A DNA stretch of 64,000 nucleotides from Nostoc sp. NMS9 (lineage in GTDB: Bacteria > Cyanobacteriota > Cyanobacteriia > Cyanobacteriales > Nostocaceae), in the NCBI RefSeq assembly GCF_017114995.1, contig NZ_JABXKL010000001.1, forward strand, positions 61,002 through 125,001. Direction: 5' to 3'. The notes under the pieces are model-generated. The model saw only the letters and a program-made list of their open reading frames with translations, was not told where the DNA came from and did no database searches. Of this stretch, positions 36,755 through 45,508 are shown one piece after another. Position numbers and translations under genes: made by a program. Position 1 is the first letter of the stretch; each line of letters begins with the position of its first letter.

Positions 36755-37040
36755 ATTACTTTGGGCTAGGCAATGTGCAAGTTCAGGCCCAATCCAAAGC
36801 ATAAGGGTGGTTTTCCACACCTAATGGTGCGGCTAGCCCCTCTGGTTGATGGGCGAGGTTTTCCTCTCCTACATAGCACAATTGTAAAAGAGACAGCCGA
36901 CTCGGCAGTGAGAAGTCTGAGCAGAGGCTTCCCCTGTTCTTAACTTCTATAGCTTTTGTCGTCTCCCACGAGGAAAGCACCTGTTGCTCAAGATTTGTCG
37001 GTGATTTTTGTAAAAGGTAAAGGGTAAAATCAGTTATTAA
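36755..37040 (+). ncRNA. candidate structured RNA in the dnaK-dnaJ gap
   Basis: The 657-bp gap between dnaK and dnaJ contains nested complementarity: GGGCTAG (36763-36769) with CTAGCCC (36833-36839), enclosing AGGGTGG-TTTT-CCACACCT (36804-36822). Beyond them lies GAGG-TTTT-CCTC (36855-36866). Base composition is higher in G+C than the flanks, and no reading frame looks coding. I do not recognise a known RNA family: tmRNA, RNase P and SRP RNA signatures are absent. It may be a leader of dnaJ or an independent small RNA. Confidence 0.3.
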
Positions 37041-37210
37041 CAAAAATTAATTTTATCTTCTGCCTGCCCTCCGGCAAGCCGCCCTCTAAAGGATAATGTG
37101 TTGCTCTTGCATATCTGTAGGCAAAACACTTAATCCATAGGGTAGCAAGTGACCGTGAATGACGTTCTACTGACTTCTGCTTTCTTCCTTCTAACTTTTA
37201 CCTTTGCTAT

Positions 37211-38341
37211 ATGGCCCGCGACTATTATGAAATCCTGGGTGTCTCTCGTGACACTGACAAAGAAGAAATCAAACAAGCCTATCGCCGTCTAGCCCGGAAG
37301 TATCACCCAGATGTGAACAAAGAACCGGGGGCGGAGGATCGCTTTAAAGAAATTAACCGCGCTTATGAGGTACTCTCAGAACCCGAAACCCGCGCTCGTT
37401 ATGATCGCTTTGGCCCAGAGGGTGTATCGGGTGCTGCTGGCGCGGGCTTTCAAGATGTCGGCGATATGGGTGGTTTTGCCGATATCTTTGAAAGCATTTT
37501 TAGTGGCTTTGCTGGTGGTATGGGTAATCCCACGCAACAAAGACGGCGCAGTGGGCCTGCTAGGGGTGATGACCTGCGGCTAGACCTGAAGTTAGACTTT
37601 CGGGAAGCGATATTTGGCGGCGAAAAAGAAATTCGCATTTCCCATCTAGAAAATTGTGAAGTTTGTAGCGGTTCTGGTGCTAAACCTGGAACCCGCCCTC
37701 GGACTTGTTCGACTTGTGGTGGTTCGGCTCAAGTACGCCGTGTGACTAGAACACCCTTTGGCAGTTTCACTCAAGTCTCGACTTGTCCCACCTGTAATGG
37801 AACAGGGATGGTAATTGAAGATAAGTGTGACGCGTGTGATGGTAAGGGCGCAAATCAAGTCACAAAGAAACTCAAAATTACCATTCCAGCAGGGGTGGAT
37901 AATGGCACGCGTTTGCGGATTTCTAGTGAAGGAGATGCTGGTCAACGTAGTGGCCCTCCTGGAGATTTATACGTTTACTTGTTCGTAAATGAGGACGAGG
38001 AATTCCAACGAGATGGGATTAATATTCTCTCGGAAATCAAAGTTAGCTACCTGCAAGCGATTTTAGGTTGTCGGTTAGAGGTAGATACAGTAGATGGGCC
38101 AGTAGAACTAATCATTCCAGCTGGAACTCAGCCGAATACAGTGATGAAGTTGGAAAACCGCGGTGTACCTCGCTTGGGTAATCCCGTAAGTCGTGGAGAT
38201 CACATGCTGAACGTGTTAATTGATATTCCCAATAAAGTCACCCCAGAGGAGAGGGAACTGCTGGAGAAGCTAGCTAAAATTAAGGGGGATCGGACTGGTA
38301 AAGGCGGTCTAGAAGGATTCTTGGGAAATTTATTTAAGTGA
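37211..38341 (+). CDS. dnaJ: molecular chaperone DnaJ
   Basis: A 376-residue type I DnaJ. The J domain carries [13 protein letters not shown] with the HPD triad, followed by a Gly/Phe-rich linker ([25 protein letters not shown]). Four zinc-binding repeats come next ([32 protein letters not shown]), then the C-terminal substrate-binding domains. In the second repeat the last Gly is Ala, a mild change. It stimulates DnaK ATPase activity. The stop codon overlaps the start of the next gene by four bases (ATGA), so translation is coupled to the TusA-like gene. Confidence 0.95.
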   Translation: MARDYYEILGVSRDTDKEEIKQAYRRLARKYHPDVNKEPGAEDRFKEINRAYEVLSEPETRARYDRFGPEGVSGAAGAGFQDVGDMGGFADIFESIFSGFAGGMGNPTQQRRRSGPARGDDLRLDLKLDFREAIFGGEKEIRISHLENCEVCSGSGAKPGTRPRTCSTCGGSAQVRRVTRTPFGSFTQVSTCPTCNGTGMVIEDKCDACDGKGANQVTKKLKITIPAGVDNGTRLRISSEGDAGQRSGPPGDLYVYLFVNEDEEFQRDGINILSEIKVSYLQAILGCRLEVDTVDGPVELIIPAGTQPNTVMKLENRGVPRLGNPVSRGDHMLNVLIDIPNKVTPEERELLEKLAKIKGDRTGKGGLEGFLGNLFK

Positions 38342-38598
38342 TGAAGCCCTCTTCTGTTTTAACTCCCGACGCTCAACTTGATTTACGGGGCACCCCTTGC
38401 CCAATTAATTTTGTGCGGACAAAACTACGTCTAGAGAAAATGCCATTGGGAGGTTTGCTAGAAGTCTGGCTAGACCCTGGTGAGCCGATTGAGCAGGTTC
38501 CCGATAGTTTGACAATGGCAGGTTATCAGGTGGAACAAATTACAGACTGCACTAATTATTTTTCTCTGTTAGTGCGCCGTCCAGTTACTGGCCAATGA
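38338..38598 (+). CDS. TusA family sulfurtransferase-like protein
   Basis: An 86-residue TusA/SirA-like protein: [22 protein letters not shown] holds the CPxN-type motif with the active Cys that carries persulfide in Tus[29 protein letters not shown] completes the small alpha/beta fold. Family members relay sulfur for tRNA thiolation or other pathways; the partner here is not known. Its ATG overlaps the dnaJ stop, and its own stop overlaps the rsgA ATG, so dnaJ, this gene and rsgA form a tightly coupled operon. Confidence 0.87.
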   Translation: MMKPSSVLTPDAQLDLRGTPCPINFVRTKLRLEKMPLGGLLEVWLDPGEPIEQVPDSLTMAGYQVEQITDCTNYFSLLVRRPVTGQ

Positions 38599-39734
38599 CA
38601 GGGGAAAATTTTGCCGCAACTGGACAGTTATTGGGTACAGTGGTGGCTGTACAGGCTAATTTTTACCGAGTACAGATGGATCAAGAGGCAGGGGAGCAGA
38701 GGAGCAGGGGAGCAGAGGAGAAACTGGATTTAAATGCCCTTCTGCCCCACTGTCCCACTGCTCCCTCGCCTCCTCTCCTGCTTTGTACCCGGAGGACACG
38801 TCTGAAAAAAATCGGACAACAGGTGATGGTAGGCGATCGCGTTGTGGTAGAGGAGCCAGATTGGGCTGGGGGACGGGGTGCGATCGCTGAGGTTTTACCC
38901 CGCCAAAGTGAGTTAGATCGTCCGGCGATCGCCAATGTCAACCAAATCCTATTGGTATTTGCTGTTGCTGATCCACCTTTAGAACCTTATCAGCTGAGTC
39001 GGTTTCTGATTAAGGCTGAGTCTACTGGTTTGGATGTGCTTTTATGTTTGAATAAAAGTGATTTAATTTCACCACAGGAACAGCAACAAGTTAGCGATCG
39101 CCTGCTTGGTTGGGGCTATCAACCAATATTTATTAGCGTTAAAGATGGTATTAATACCGACCAAGCAGCCAAATATTTGAGCAATAAAATTACCGTAATC
39201 GCTGGGCCTTCTGGTGTAGGTAAATCCAGCTTAATTAATACGCTGATTGACTCTCTTCAGCTGCGAGTCGGAGAAGTCTCTGGTAAACTGGCTCGTGGTC
39301 GTCATACCACTCGCCATATAGAATTATTTGAGTTGCCTAGCGGTGGAATGCTTGCAGACACTCCCGGTTTTAATCAGCCGGATATGGATTGTAACCCAGA
39401 AGAATTAATCCACTATTTCCCAGAAGCCAGAAAGCGGTTAGCAGTTGCTAGCTGTCGGTTTAGTGATTGTCTGCATCGAGACGAGCCTGAGTGCGTCGTG
39501 CGGGGAGACTGGGAACGATACGAACATTATTTAGAATTTTTGGACGCTGCGATCGCTCATCAAACTCAGCTACACCAACAAGCCGATCCAGAATCTACCA
39601 TGAAGTTAAAAAGCAAAAGCAAAGGCAAAGGGCAGAGTCAATACGAACCCAAGCTAGAAAGTAAAAAATATCGCCGGATTTCCCGGAAGACTCAGTTACA
39701 AGACTTGCAAGAGTTATATCGGGATGAGGAATAA
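38595..39734 (+). CDS. rsgA: ribosome small subunit-dependent GTPase RsgA, with repeat-derived insertion
   Basis: A 379-residue circularly permuted GTPase that checks 30S maturation. The OB domain (LGTVVAVQANFYRVQ) is followed by NKSD (G4, near residue 152), GPSGVGKSS (G1, near 204), a switch region with GRHTTRHIEL, DTPGF (G3, near 254) and the C-terminal zinc site CRFSDCLHRDEPEC. Residues about 29-62 are foreign to the family and derive from a GGGGAGCAG...CCCACTGCTCCC repeat inserted in frame in the OB domain. The gene overlaps the TusA-like gene by four bases. Its 3' end is partly duplicated at 41211-41424. Confidence 0.92.
   Translation: MTGENFAATGQLLGTVVAVQANFYRVQMDQEAGEQRSRGAEEKLDLNALLPHCPTAPSPPLLLCTRRTRLKKIGQQVMVGDRVVVEEPDWAGGRGAIAEVLPRQSELDRPAIANVNQILLVFAVADPPLEPYQLSRFLIKAESTGLDVLLCLNKSDLISPQEQQQVSDRLLGWGYQPIFISVKDGINTDQAAKYLSNKITVIAGPSGVGKSSLINTLIDSLQLRVGEVSGKLARGRHTTRHIELFELPSGGMLADTPGFNQPDMDCNPEELIHYFPEARKRLAVASCRFSDCLHRDEPECVVRGDWERYEHYLEFLDAAIAHQTQLHQQADPESTMKLKSKSKGKGQSQYEPKLESKKYRRISRKTQLQDLQELYRDEE
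38683..38782. repeat. in-frame low-complexity repeat insertion within rsgA
   Basis: GGCAGGGGAGCAGAGGAGCAGG and its partial reverse complement (CTGCCCCACTG...CACTGCTCCC) bracket about 100 bp inside the OB-fold codons of rsgA. The same family occurs in intergenic DNA at 11365-11450, in the 126-bp elements and in the STAND gene at 56250-56356. The frame stays open. Confidence 0.8.
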
Positions 39735-39739
39735 GGAGT

Positions 39740-39768
39740 GCGATGTCTCCGACGGGCTGTGCCTACGC
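39740..39768 (+). repeat. 29-bp dispersed repeat
   Basis: Copy of the GCGATGTCTCCGACGGGCT-type repeat just after rsgA; other copies at 24211, 41188, 41394 and 62511. Confidence 0.8.
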
Positions 39769-39828
39769 ATTCATAATGCAAAGGTTGGTCACGATAGCAT
39801 AGATACAAACAGAAAAAGAGTATCTTGT

Positions 39829-40568
39829 ATGTCTCAGCCCATTGCCAACACCCCTAGTTTACAAGCTGTCACTGAGAGTATAATTTTCCCACCAGGTGAT
39901 ATCTATAGTGACGAACCCCCTTGGAATCTGATTTACACCGCGAACAACTTGATTTACTCATTCGCCTGATTAAATGGTGGTGGCGCGATCGTCAGGATTT
40001 TTATGCTACTGGCAACCTAACTATCTATTTCAGTCCCAACCAGAAAAAATCAGAAGAATTTCGAGGCCCCGATTTCTTTGTGGTTTTAGATACAGAAAAA
40101 AAAGACCGCAAAAGCTGGGTTGTGTGGCAAGAAAATGGTAAATATCCCAATGTGATTATTGAGATGTTATCTGATTCCACTGCCTCGGTTGATAAAGGTT
40201 TGAAAAAGCAGATATACCAGAATACATTTCGGACTCCTGATTACTTTTGGTTTGACCCAAATAACCTAGAATTACAGGGATTTCACATAGTTGATGGGCA
40301 ATACCAAGAACTTGTACCCACTGAGTCAGGTTGGTTGTGGAGTCAGCAGTTAGATATGTATTTAGGAGTTGAGTCTGGTAAATTACGCTTTTTTACCCCA
40401 GATGGGCATCTGGTAATATTGCCAGAAGAAGAAGCAAACCAACAGTTAGAGCAAGCAAACCAACAATTACAGCAAGCAAATCAAGAGCTAGAGCCGGAAC
40501 GTCAACGGGCTGAAAAGTTGGCAGAACGCTTATGAGCCGCAGGTATTGATCCTGAGCAAATATTCTGA
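39829..40568 (+). pseudogene. Uma2 family nuclease, frameshifted and with premature stop
   Basis: Starting at the ATG at 39829, MSQPIANTPSLQAVTESIIFPP leads to SDEPPW, where the frame is lost. The rest (ESDLHREQLDLLIRLIKWWWRD...YPNVIIEMLSDSTASVDKG, FWFDPNNLELQGF) continues in another frame and is typical Uma2/DUF820 (PD-(D/E)XK-like) sequence. A run of five C near 39912 instead of six explains the shift. A TGA at 40533 also cuts the family ending AAGIDPEQIF. The coiled tail (NQQLEQANQQLQQANQEL) precedes it. Both lesions suggest a dead gene. Confidence 0.85.
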
Positions 40569-40612
40569 AAAATAGAATTTTATCTCTAAACTAGGCATAG
40601 AAAAATAGTGCT

Positions 40613-41134
40613 ATGAACCAAACAATATCTGATCAAGTCCGTTGGACAACCTCAGACTTAGAATTACTCCAAACTGACGAATGGAAGCGCTATGAAATTA
40701 TTGACGGAGAGCTATTTGTGACTAAAGCGCCTGACTGGAAACATCAAGGGACTGCGGGTAATATATCCTTAGAATTACAAATTTGGTCTCGCTCTAGTGG
40801 GCTGGGGGAAACCCGTCAAACTCCCGGCATAATTTTTACAGATGCGGATAATGTCATACCCGATGTAGTTTGGATTAGTCGTGAGCGTTTAGCACAATTG
40901 CTAGATGACAAAGGGCATTTGAGAGGAGCGCCAGAACTCATTGTGGAAGTGCTTTCTCCCGGGACAACTAACGAACGTCGAGACCGAGAAGCCAAGCTGA
41001 AACTATACTCATCCAGAGGAGTCCAAGAATATTGGATTGCAAATTGGCAATTACAACAGCTAGAAGTTTATCGCCGAGAAGCTGCTCAATTAAAACTGAT
41101 TGCAACCTTGCTGGCTGATGACGAAATCACATAG
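40613..41134 (+). CDS. Uma2 family endonuclease-like protein, slightly shortened
   Basis: A 173-residue Uma2/DUF820 protein: RWTTSDLELLQTDEWKRYEIIDGELFVTKAPDWKHQ, then the restriction-endonuclease-fold core with IPDVVWIS and PELIVEVLSPGTTNERRDREAKLKLYSSRGVQEYWI. These give the predicted active residues D, E and K of the PD-(D/E)XK-type fold. The usual C-terminal PILPGF segment is present in frame just after a TAG at 41132-41134, so the last residues are cut off. The core is complete and the protein might still fold. Function in this large cyanobacterial family is unknown. Confidence 0.75.
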   Translation: MNQTISDQVRWTTSDLELLQTDEWKRYEIIDGELFVTKAPDWKHQGTAGNISLELQIWSRSSGLGETRQTPGIIFTDADNVIPDVVWISRERLAQLLDDKGHLRGAPELIVEVLSPGTTNERRDREAKLKLYSSRGVQEYWIANWQLQQLEVYRREAAQLKLIATLLADDEIT

Positions 41135-41187
41135 CCAATTTTACCAGGTTTCGGCGTTGGAGGGAAGCGTTTTTTTGTATAATTCTG

Positions 41188-41216
41188 GCGTAGGCGTAGC
41201 CCGCCGTAGGCATCGC
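41188..41216 (-). repeat. 29-bp dispersed repeat, inverted copy
   Basis: GCGTAGGCGTAGCCCGCCG followed by TAGGCATCGC, the reverse orientation of the repeat at 39740 and 41394. It abuts the left edge of the duplicated rsgA tail. Confidence 0.8.
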
Positions 41217-41424
41217 TCATGAAACTCAGCTGCATCAACAAGCTGATCTGAATCTACCATGAAGTATAAAAAGCAAAGGCAAAGGGCAGAGTCAATACGA
41301 ACCCAAGCTAGAAAGTCAAAAATATCGCCGGATTTCCCGCAAGACTCAGTTACAGGACTTGCAGGAATTATACCGGGATGAAGAATAAGGAGTGCGATGT
41401 CTACAACGGGCTGCGCCTACGCAC
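41211..41424 (+). pseudogene. duplicated 3' end of rsgA
   Basis: About 210 bp closely match 39551-39770, the last 60 codons of rsgA plus the sequence after its stop, including the GATGAAGAATAAGGAGTGCG junction and the 29-bp repeat. Differences include a 6-bp deletion in the KSKSKGK stretch and scattered substitutions. With the true rsgA end, it brackets the two Uma2 genes as direct repeats. Confidence 0.85.
41394..41422 (+). repeat. 29-bp dispersed repeat
   Basis: GCGATGTCTACAACGGGCT-type copy, in the same position relative to the rsgA tail as the copy at 39740. Confidence 0.8.
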
Positions 41425-41496
41425 TTCTATATAAAGGAAATAAAGGAAGACTTTACTTTGTAGCTGGCTTTGCCACAGGATCGATCGGTGCAACGC

Positions 41497-41805
41497 TCAT
41501 CTGGCTGCAAGTCTTGATCCAAAATGTAACTGTTCGGGTTTCTGGTTGCGGGAATCACAGGTTTGCGAGTTTAAAGGTTGATTGGCAAACTTTGGGTTAG
41601 CGCTTACCCGCAGTATAGCGATCGGTACTGTCATCCCAAATGCAACCATCAATCCGATCCAGCCCAAGATGTGTCCGAAGTCGTTAATCGAAGCCGCGTT
41701 GACTGCACCGTTGGGGTTGGTACTCAGAGAACCCAAATCCGTTGCCTGATAACGGTAAAGCGGGCCGGTTATTGCCTTCACCCGCAAAGATGGTGTTCTT
41801 CCCAC
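41497..41805 (-). pseudogene. possible HAF-repeat protein fragment
   Basis: The minus-strand frame contains YQATDLGSLSTNPNGAVNAAS then INDFGHILGW, which resembles one HAF extracellular repeat (DLGxL...A..IN..G...G). Sequence on either side does not look like a continuing protein. I read it as a fragment of a secreted repeat protein, with low confidence. Confidence 0.3.
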
Positions 41806-42416
41806 CCCGAATATATCTAAATGTGCGGTGGTACTGTCAGGAAATTAGCAAGATAAATTGTTGAAGTTGCTATTGGTACTGGATGTCATTGAGAATCTTT
41901 CCGAAAACTTGGTGTAGTAAATTTGCAACAGAACCGACCCCAGTCTGCGAGCGATCGCCGATCATTCAGCATCTAAGCAAGCTTCTGAGGTCAAATATAT
42001 CAATGTAGATAGTGCCAACGTAATTGATACTATTTACATTTTTATTGAGAAAAAACTCAATATTTTGCCAAGACAAATTTCACAAATCACAAAATTTGAC
42101 ACACTAATGCATCAAAATGTTCTTTGAGCATAATTCGTAAGCACAAAAGCCTTATGCTTAAATTACTAACTCTTGCGAGTTAATCCTAACTATCACTTTT
42201 GAGGCAATACAACTCATTGAGAAGTACTGTCAATAGGTTGAATAAAATTGTTAAGTAATTTCTATATTGTCAAGTGCAGAAAGTAATAAATATATTTTTT
42301 AGCTGAAAAATATAAAATAATAATTATTATTGCAAGACTATCTCATTACTTTTGGATTTATGATTTGCGATCGCGTAGCGTTAGCGAGCCGTCTCACAAG
42401 GTCACTTGTGACACGC

Positions 42417-43335
42417 TTAGAGGATGTTTGAAAAGTTTTGAGGGGTTAAATTTTATGCTAATCGCCGAACCATAATTCGGATCATGGCAAGGTAGATAAA
42501 CGTCTCCGATGTTTCCGGTAATAACTCATAATCTCGGACTAATCGCCGACACCCCATCAGCCAACCAAAAGTACGCTCAACTACCCAACGTTTCTTGAGT
42601 AAGACAAAGCCCTTAGTTTGCCGTGGTCGCAGAACCACCTGTACAATCCAACGGCAAAAATCCATAACCCACTGCATGAACGCCTCACCGTCAAAGCCGC
42701 CATCCACCCATAAGGTTGTCAACCGAGATACTTGCTTACTGGATTGTTTAACCCGTTTGAGAACCTGTTTGCCCCCTTCTCGTTCTGGGATATTAGCAGC
42801 CGTCACCAAGACCCGCAAAACTAACCCCAAAGTATCGACTGTCATAAATCGCTTGCGCCCTTTAATTTTCTTGCCCGCATCGTAGCCCACGGCTTCATGT
42901 ACCATTGCAGTAGTTTTTACACTTTGACTATCAATGATTGCCTCCGATGGACTTCGATGACGCTCCTGCTCAATCCGTGTCCACTGCCGCAGACTATCAT
43001 GAATTTTCAACCAAGTTCCGTCTTTGCGCCAATTACGAAAATAGGTGTATACAGTCTGCCAAATGGGAAAATCAGCTGGTAGCGATCGCCATCTAACTCC
43101 TTCTACCAGGACATAAAAAATTCCATTGAGGACTTCCCACATATCGACTTCAAGAAAAGCGACCACCGGGTTTTGGTTCTGGAATCATGTCACTCAGAAA
43201 TTCATATTGAATACGGGTCAGATTGCTGGGGTATGCTTTACTCATGTTGCTCTCTCAGTGCTGTCTACTATCTATTCACAGCGTATACTGAGAGAGCTTT
43301 TTTACAACCTAGCCGACTTTTCAAACACCCTCTTA
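42417..43335. mobile_element. IS5-family insertion sequence, 913 bp (42420-43332) with TTA target duplication
   Basis: Left end GAGGATGTTTGAAAAGT and inverted right end GAGGGTGTTTGAAAAGT form a 17-bp terminal repeat with one mismatch. TTA lies directly outside each end (42417-42419 and 43333-43335), matching the TNA target of the IS427/IS1031 groups of IS5. The interior holds one minus-strand transposase with a frameshift near its 5' end. Both ends are intact, so the insertion is fairly recent. Confidence 0.92.
42453..43245 (-). pseudogene. IS5-family transposase with a +1 frameshift near the N-terminus
   Basis: The N-terminal part from the ATG at 43245 reads SKAYPSNLTRIQYEFLSDMI then PEPKPGGRFS and hits a stop. 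The rest resumes in another frame at EVDMWEVLNGIFYVLVEGVRW and continues to the DDE domain: IDSQSVKT (first Asp), LWVDGGFDG (second Asp) and KKRWVVERTFGWL (Glu), complete to the stop at 42453. One extra T in a TTTT run near 43164 explains the shift. Some IS5 subgroups use programmed frameshifting, so the enzyme might still be made; a simple inactivating error is equally possible. Confidence 0.85.
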
Positions 43336-43647
43336 GACAAAATCAGTTTTGTCAGTAGTAGTTAGGCTAAAAATTAACCACTTATACTTGAGACTTGTGT
43401 ATACACCGTAGATTGTTGAACCTGAGTAAATATTTTCAGTCCGGGCTTATACAATAAGCAAATAAGCACGTTTTACAACTAGTTAACAACAACACGGACT
43501 GGGGGCATCAACATTGTTGTGCCCCTACAAACACTGTAATTAACTCAATTGAAAACTATTCTTACGATCCCCATAAAGTCTTAAAATATTGTTAATTTCT
43601 GCCAAACCTCTCGACCTTCAACTTACAAGTATCACCCCAAAATCACT
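43336..43647. other. intergenic region before the GH57 gene
   Basis: 312 bp without a gene. A hairpin of the GGGGGCATCAACATTGTTGTGCCCC type lies at about 43502-43526, a repeat common between cyanobacterial genes. The GH57 promoter should be nearby. Confidence 0.5.
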
Positions 43648-45237
43648 ATGGCTATCGGCTACGTCGCGCTTGTACTCCACGCACATCTGCCCTTCGTTCG
43701 TCACCCGGAAAGTGACTACGTGCTGGAGGAAGAATGGCTCTATGAAGCCATCACAGAAACCTACATCCCCTTATTGAAAGTATTTGAAGGCTTAAAGCGA
43801 GACGGTATCGACTTTAAAATCACGATGAGTATGACACCCCCTTTAGTGTCGATGCTTCGCGATCCTCTGCTTCAAGAACGCTACGAAGCACACTTAGCTC
43901 AACTAGAAGAACTTATAGCACTAGAAGCAGAACATAATGTCAACAACGGGCATCTTCGTTATTTAGCCGAACATTACGCGACTGAGTTTAGCGAAGCACG
44001 TCAGCTATGGGAACGCTATGGCGGGGACTTGGTGACAGCTTTTAAGAAGTTCCAAGACAGTAACAACCTGGAAATTATCACTTGCGGCGCTACTCACGGC
44101 TATTTACCGTTGATGAAAATGTATCCACAAGCAGTGTGGGCGCAAATTCAGGTAGCTTGCGAACATTACGAGCAAACCTTTGGACAAGCACCTAGAGGCA
44201 TTTGGTTGCCGGAATGCGCCTACTATGAAGGTTTAGACCGGATGCTAGCTGATGCTGGGTTACGCTACTTCCTCACTGATGGGCATGGCATCCTTTACGC
44301 CCGTCCGCGTCCGCGCTTTGGCACTTATGCCCCAATTTATACAGAAACTGGTGTTGCTGTCTTTGGACGAGATCATGAATCTTCCCAACAGGTATGGTCT
44401 TCTGAAGTGGGCTATCCTGGAGCGGCGGAATATCGAGAATTTTACAAAGATTTGGGCTGGGAAGCAGAATATGAGTATATCAAGCCCTACATTATGCCTA
44501 ATGGTCAGCGGAAAAATACAGGCATTAAGTATCACAAAATTACGGGGCGTGGCTTAGGTCTATCAGATAAGGCGCTCTACGATCCTTATTGGGCTAGGGA
44601 AAAGGCAGCAGAACACGCTGCTAACTTTATGTATAATCGAGAGCAACAATCTGAGCATCTCTATGGTATAATGCAGCGACCGCCAATTATCGTTTCGCCT
44701 TATGACGCAGAGTTATTTGGACATTGGTGGTATGAAGGCCCTTGGTTCATCGATTACCTATTCCGCAAATCGTGGTATGACCAAGGAACATATCAAATGA
44801 CCCATTTAGCAGACTATTTGCGAGATCAGCCAACTCAGCAAGTCTGTCGTCCTTCGCAGTCGAGTTGGGGTTTCAAGGGTTTCCACGAGTATTGGTTGAA
44901 TGAAACGAATGCGTGGATTTATCCACATTTGCACAAAGCTGCTGAACGGATGATTGAAATCTCGCACCTGGAACCAGAAGATGAGTTGGGGTGGAAAGCC
45001 TTGAACCAAGCAGCGCGGGAATTGTTATTAGCACAATCTTCCGACTGGGCATTTATTATGCGGACGGGAACAATGGTACCCTATGCAGTCAGACGGACGC
45101 GATCGCACCTAATGCGGTTTAATAAACTCTATGAAGACGTTAAAGTTGGCAAAATTGATAGTGGTTGGCTGGAAAAAGTCGAGTTAATGGATAATATCTT
45201 CCCCGAAATCAACTATCGCGTCTACCGTCCGTTATAG
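43648..45237 (+). CDS. glycoside hydrolase family 57 protein (1,4-alpha-glucan branching enzyme type)
   Basis: A 529-residue GH57 protein with C-terminal DUF1957 region. Conserved motif 1 is LHAHLPFVRHPE, motif 3 GIWLPECAYYEG with the nucleophile Glu, and motif 4 SPYDAELFGHWWYEGPWF with the acid/base Asp. Members of this length with DUF1957 are usually alpha-1,4-glucan branching enzymes that introduce alpha-1,6 branches in glycogen. A cyanobacterium also has a GH13 GlgB, so this would be the second branching activity. It is monocistronic, flanked by an IS element and a hairpin terminator. No signal peptide; cytosolic. Confidence 0.9.
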   Translation: MAIGYVALVLHAHLPFVRHPESDYVLEEEWLYEAITETYIPLLKVFEGLKRDGIDFKITMSMTPPLVSMLRDPLLQERYEAHLAQLEELIALEAEHNVNNGHLRYLAEHYATEFSEARQLWERYGGDLVTAFKKFQDSNNLEIITCGATHGYLPLMKMYPQAVWAQIQVACEHYEQTFGQAPRGIWLPECAYYEGLDRMLADAGLRYFLTDGHGILYARPRPRFGTYAPIYTETGVAVFGRDHESSQQVWSSEVGYPGAAEYREFYKDLGWEAEYEYIKPYIMPNGQRKNTGIKYHKITGRGLGLSDKALYDPYWAREKAAEHAANFMYNREQQSEHLYGIMQRPPIIVSPYDAELFGHWWYEGPWFIDYLFRKSWYDQGTYQMTHLADYLRDQPTQQVCRPSQSSWGFKGFHEYWLNETNAWIYPHLHKAAERMIEISHLEPEDELGWKALNQAARELLLAQSSDWAFIMRTGTMVPYAVRRTRSHLMRFNKLYEDVKVGKIDSGWLEKVELMDNIFPEINYRVYRPL

Positions 45238-45263
45238 TCTCACACAAAATAATCAGCAGTAGT

Positions 45264-45284
45264 AAGGTGGGCATTGCCCACCTT
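45264..45284 (+). terminator. hairpin after the GH57 gene
   Basis: AAGGTGGGCA-T-TGCCCACCTT, a nearly perfect palindrome 26 bp after the GH57 stop. It is followed by ATATTAG rather than a T-run, so termination is plausible but not certain. Confidence 0.6.
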
Positions 45285-45309
45285 ATATTAGTAGTGAGCA
45301 GCGTTTATT

Positions 45310-45508
45310 TTACCAACAACAGAGCAAGCCTTAGCCTGTGTACGGGTTTGTCAAATGCTGTCAAATGCTGTCAAATCTGTACAAAGACATCCGCTTATTT
45401 CGATTTGACGACAAAACTGGAGAAGTTTACATTCCATCTGCGGATGAACTGCAAATTATTGTTTATCGCAATGGCGAATGGGAGTTTGTCAATGAACCAG
45501 AATTATGA
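45310..45508 (+). pseudogene. DUF6888-like gene disrupted by a 10-bp tandem duplication
   Basis: TEQALACVRVCQMLSN and then, in another frame, CQMLSNLYKDIRLFRFDDKT...ELQIIVYRNGEWEF, which together give one DUF6888-like protein. The break coincides with a direct duplication of GTCAAATGCT (about 45348-45368), which shifts the frame. No proper start codon is left: a TGA lies shortly upstream. The stop overlaps the following DUF6887-like gene, as is usual for this pair. Confidence 0.7.

Larger units (their letters stand above)
41135..42419. other. 1.3-kb region of decayed sequence
   Basis: No intact gene. It holds 29-bp repeats (41188-41216, 41394-41422), the duplicated rsgA tail (41211-41424), a possible HAF-repeat remnant (41497-41805, minus), and AT-rich DNA leading to the insertion element at 42420. 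A GCGATCGCGTAGCGTTAGCGAG repeat lies near 42370. Confidence 0.6.

Noticed and set aside
36755..37040. RNase P RNA or tmRNA
   Set aside because: GAGGAAAGCACC near 36970 recalls the RNase P core, but the following GTCCGGGC is absent and other conserved helices are not found. No tmRNA tag codons or tRNA-like end were seen.
36783..37043. 86-codon minus-strand ORF in the dnaK-dnaJ gap
   Set aside because: Its codons are irregular, with no recognisable motif, and it overlaps the hairpin-forming stretch. Coding is unlikely.
41397..41820. Two plus-strand ORFs of 67 and 80 codons
   Set aside because: They start in the 29-bp repeat or lie in decayed DNA and show no protein-like pattern. A minus-strand HAF-like fragment explains part of the region better.
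45267..45491. Upstream extension of the DUF6887-like ORF to 45267
   Set aside because: The first 75 codons read across the DUF6888 remnant in the wrong frame. The real start is the ATG at 45492.
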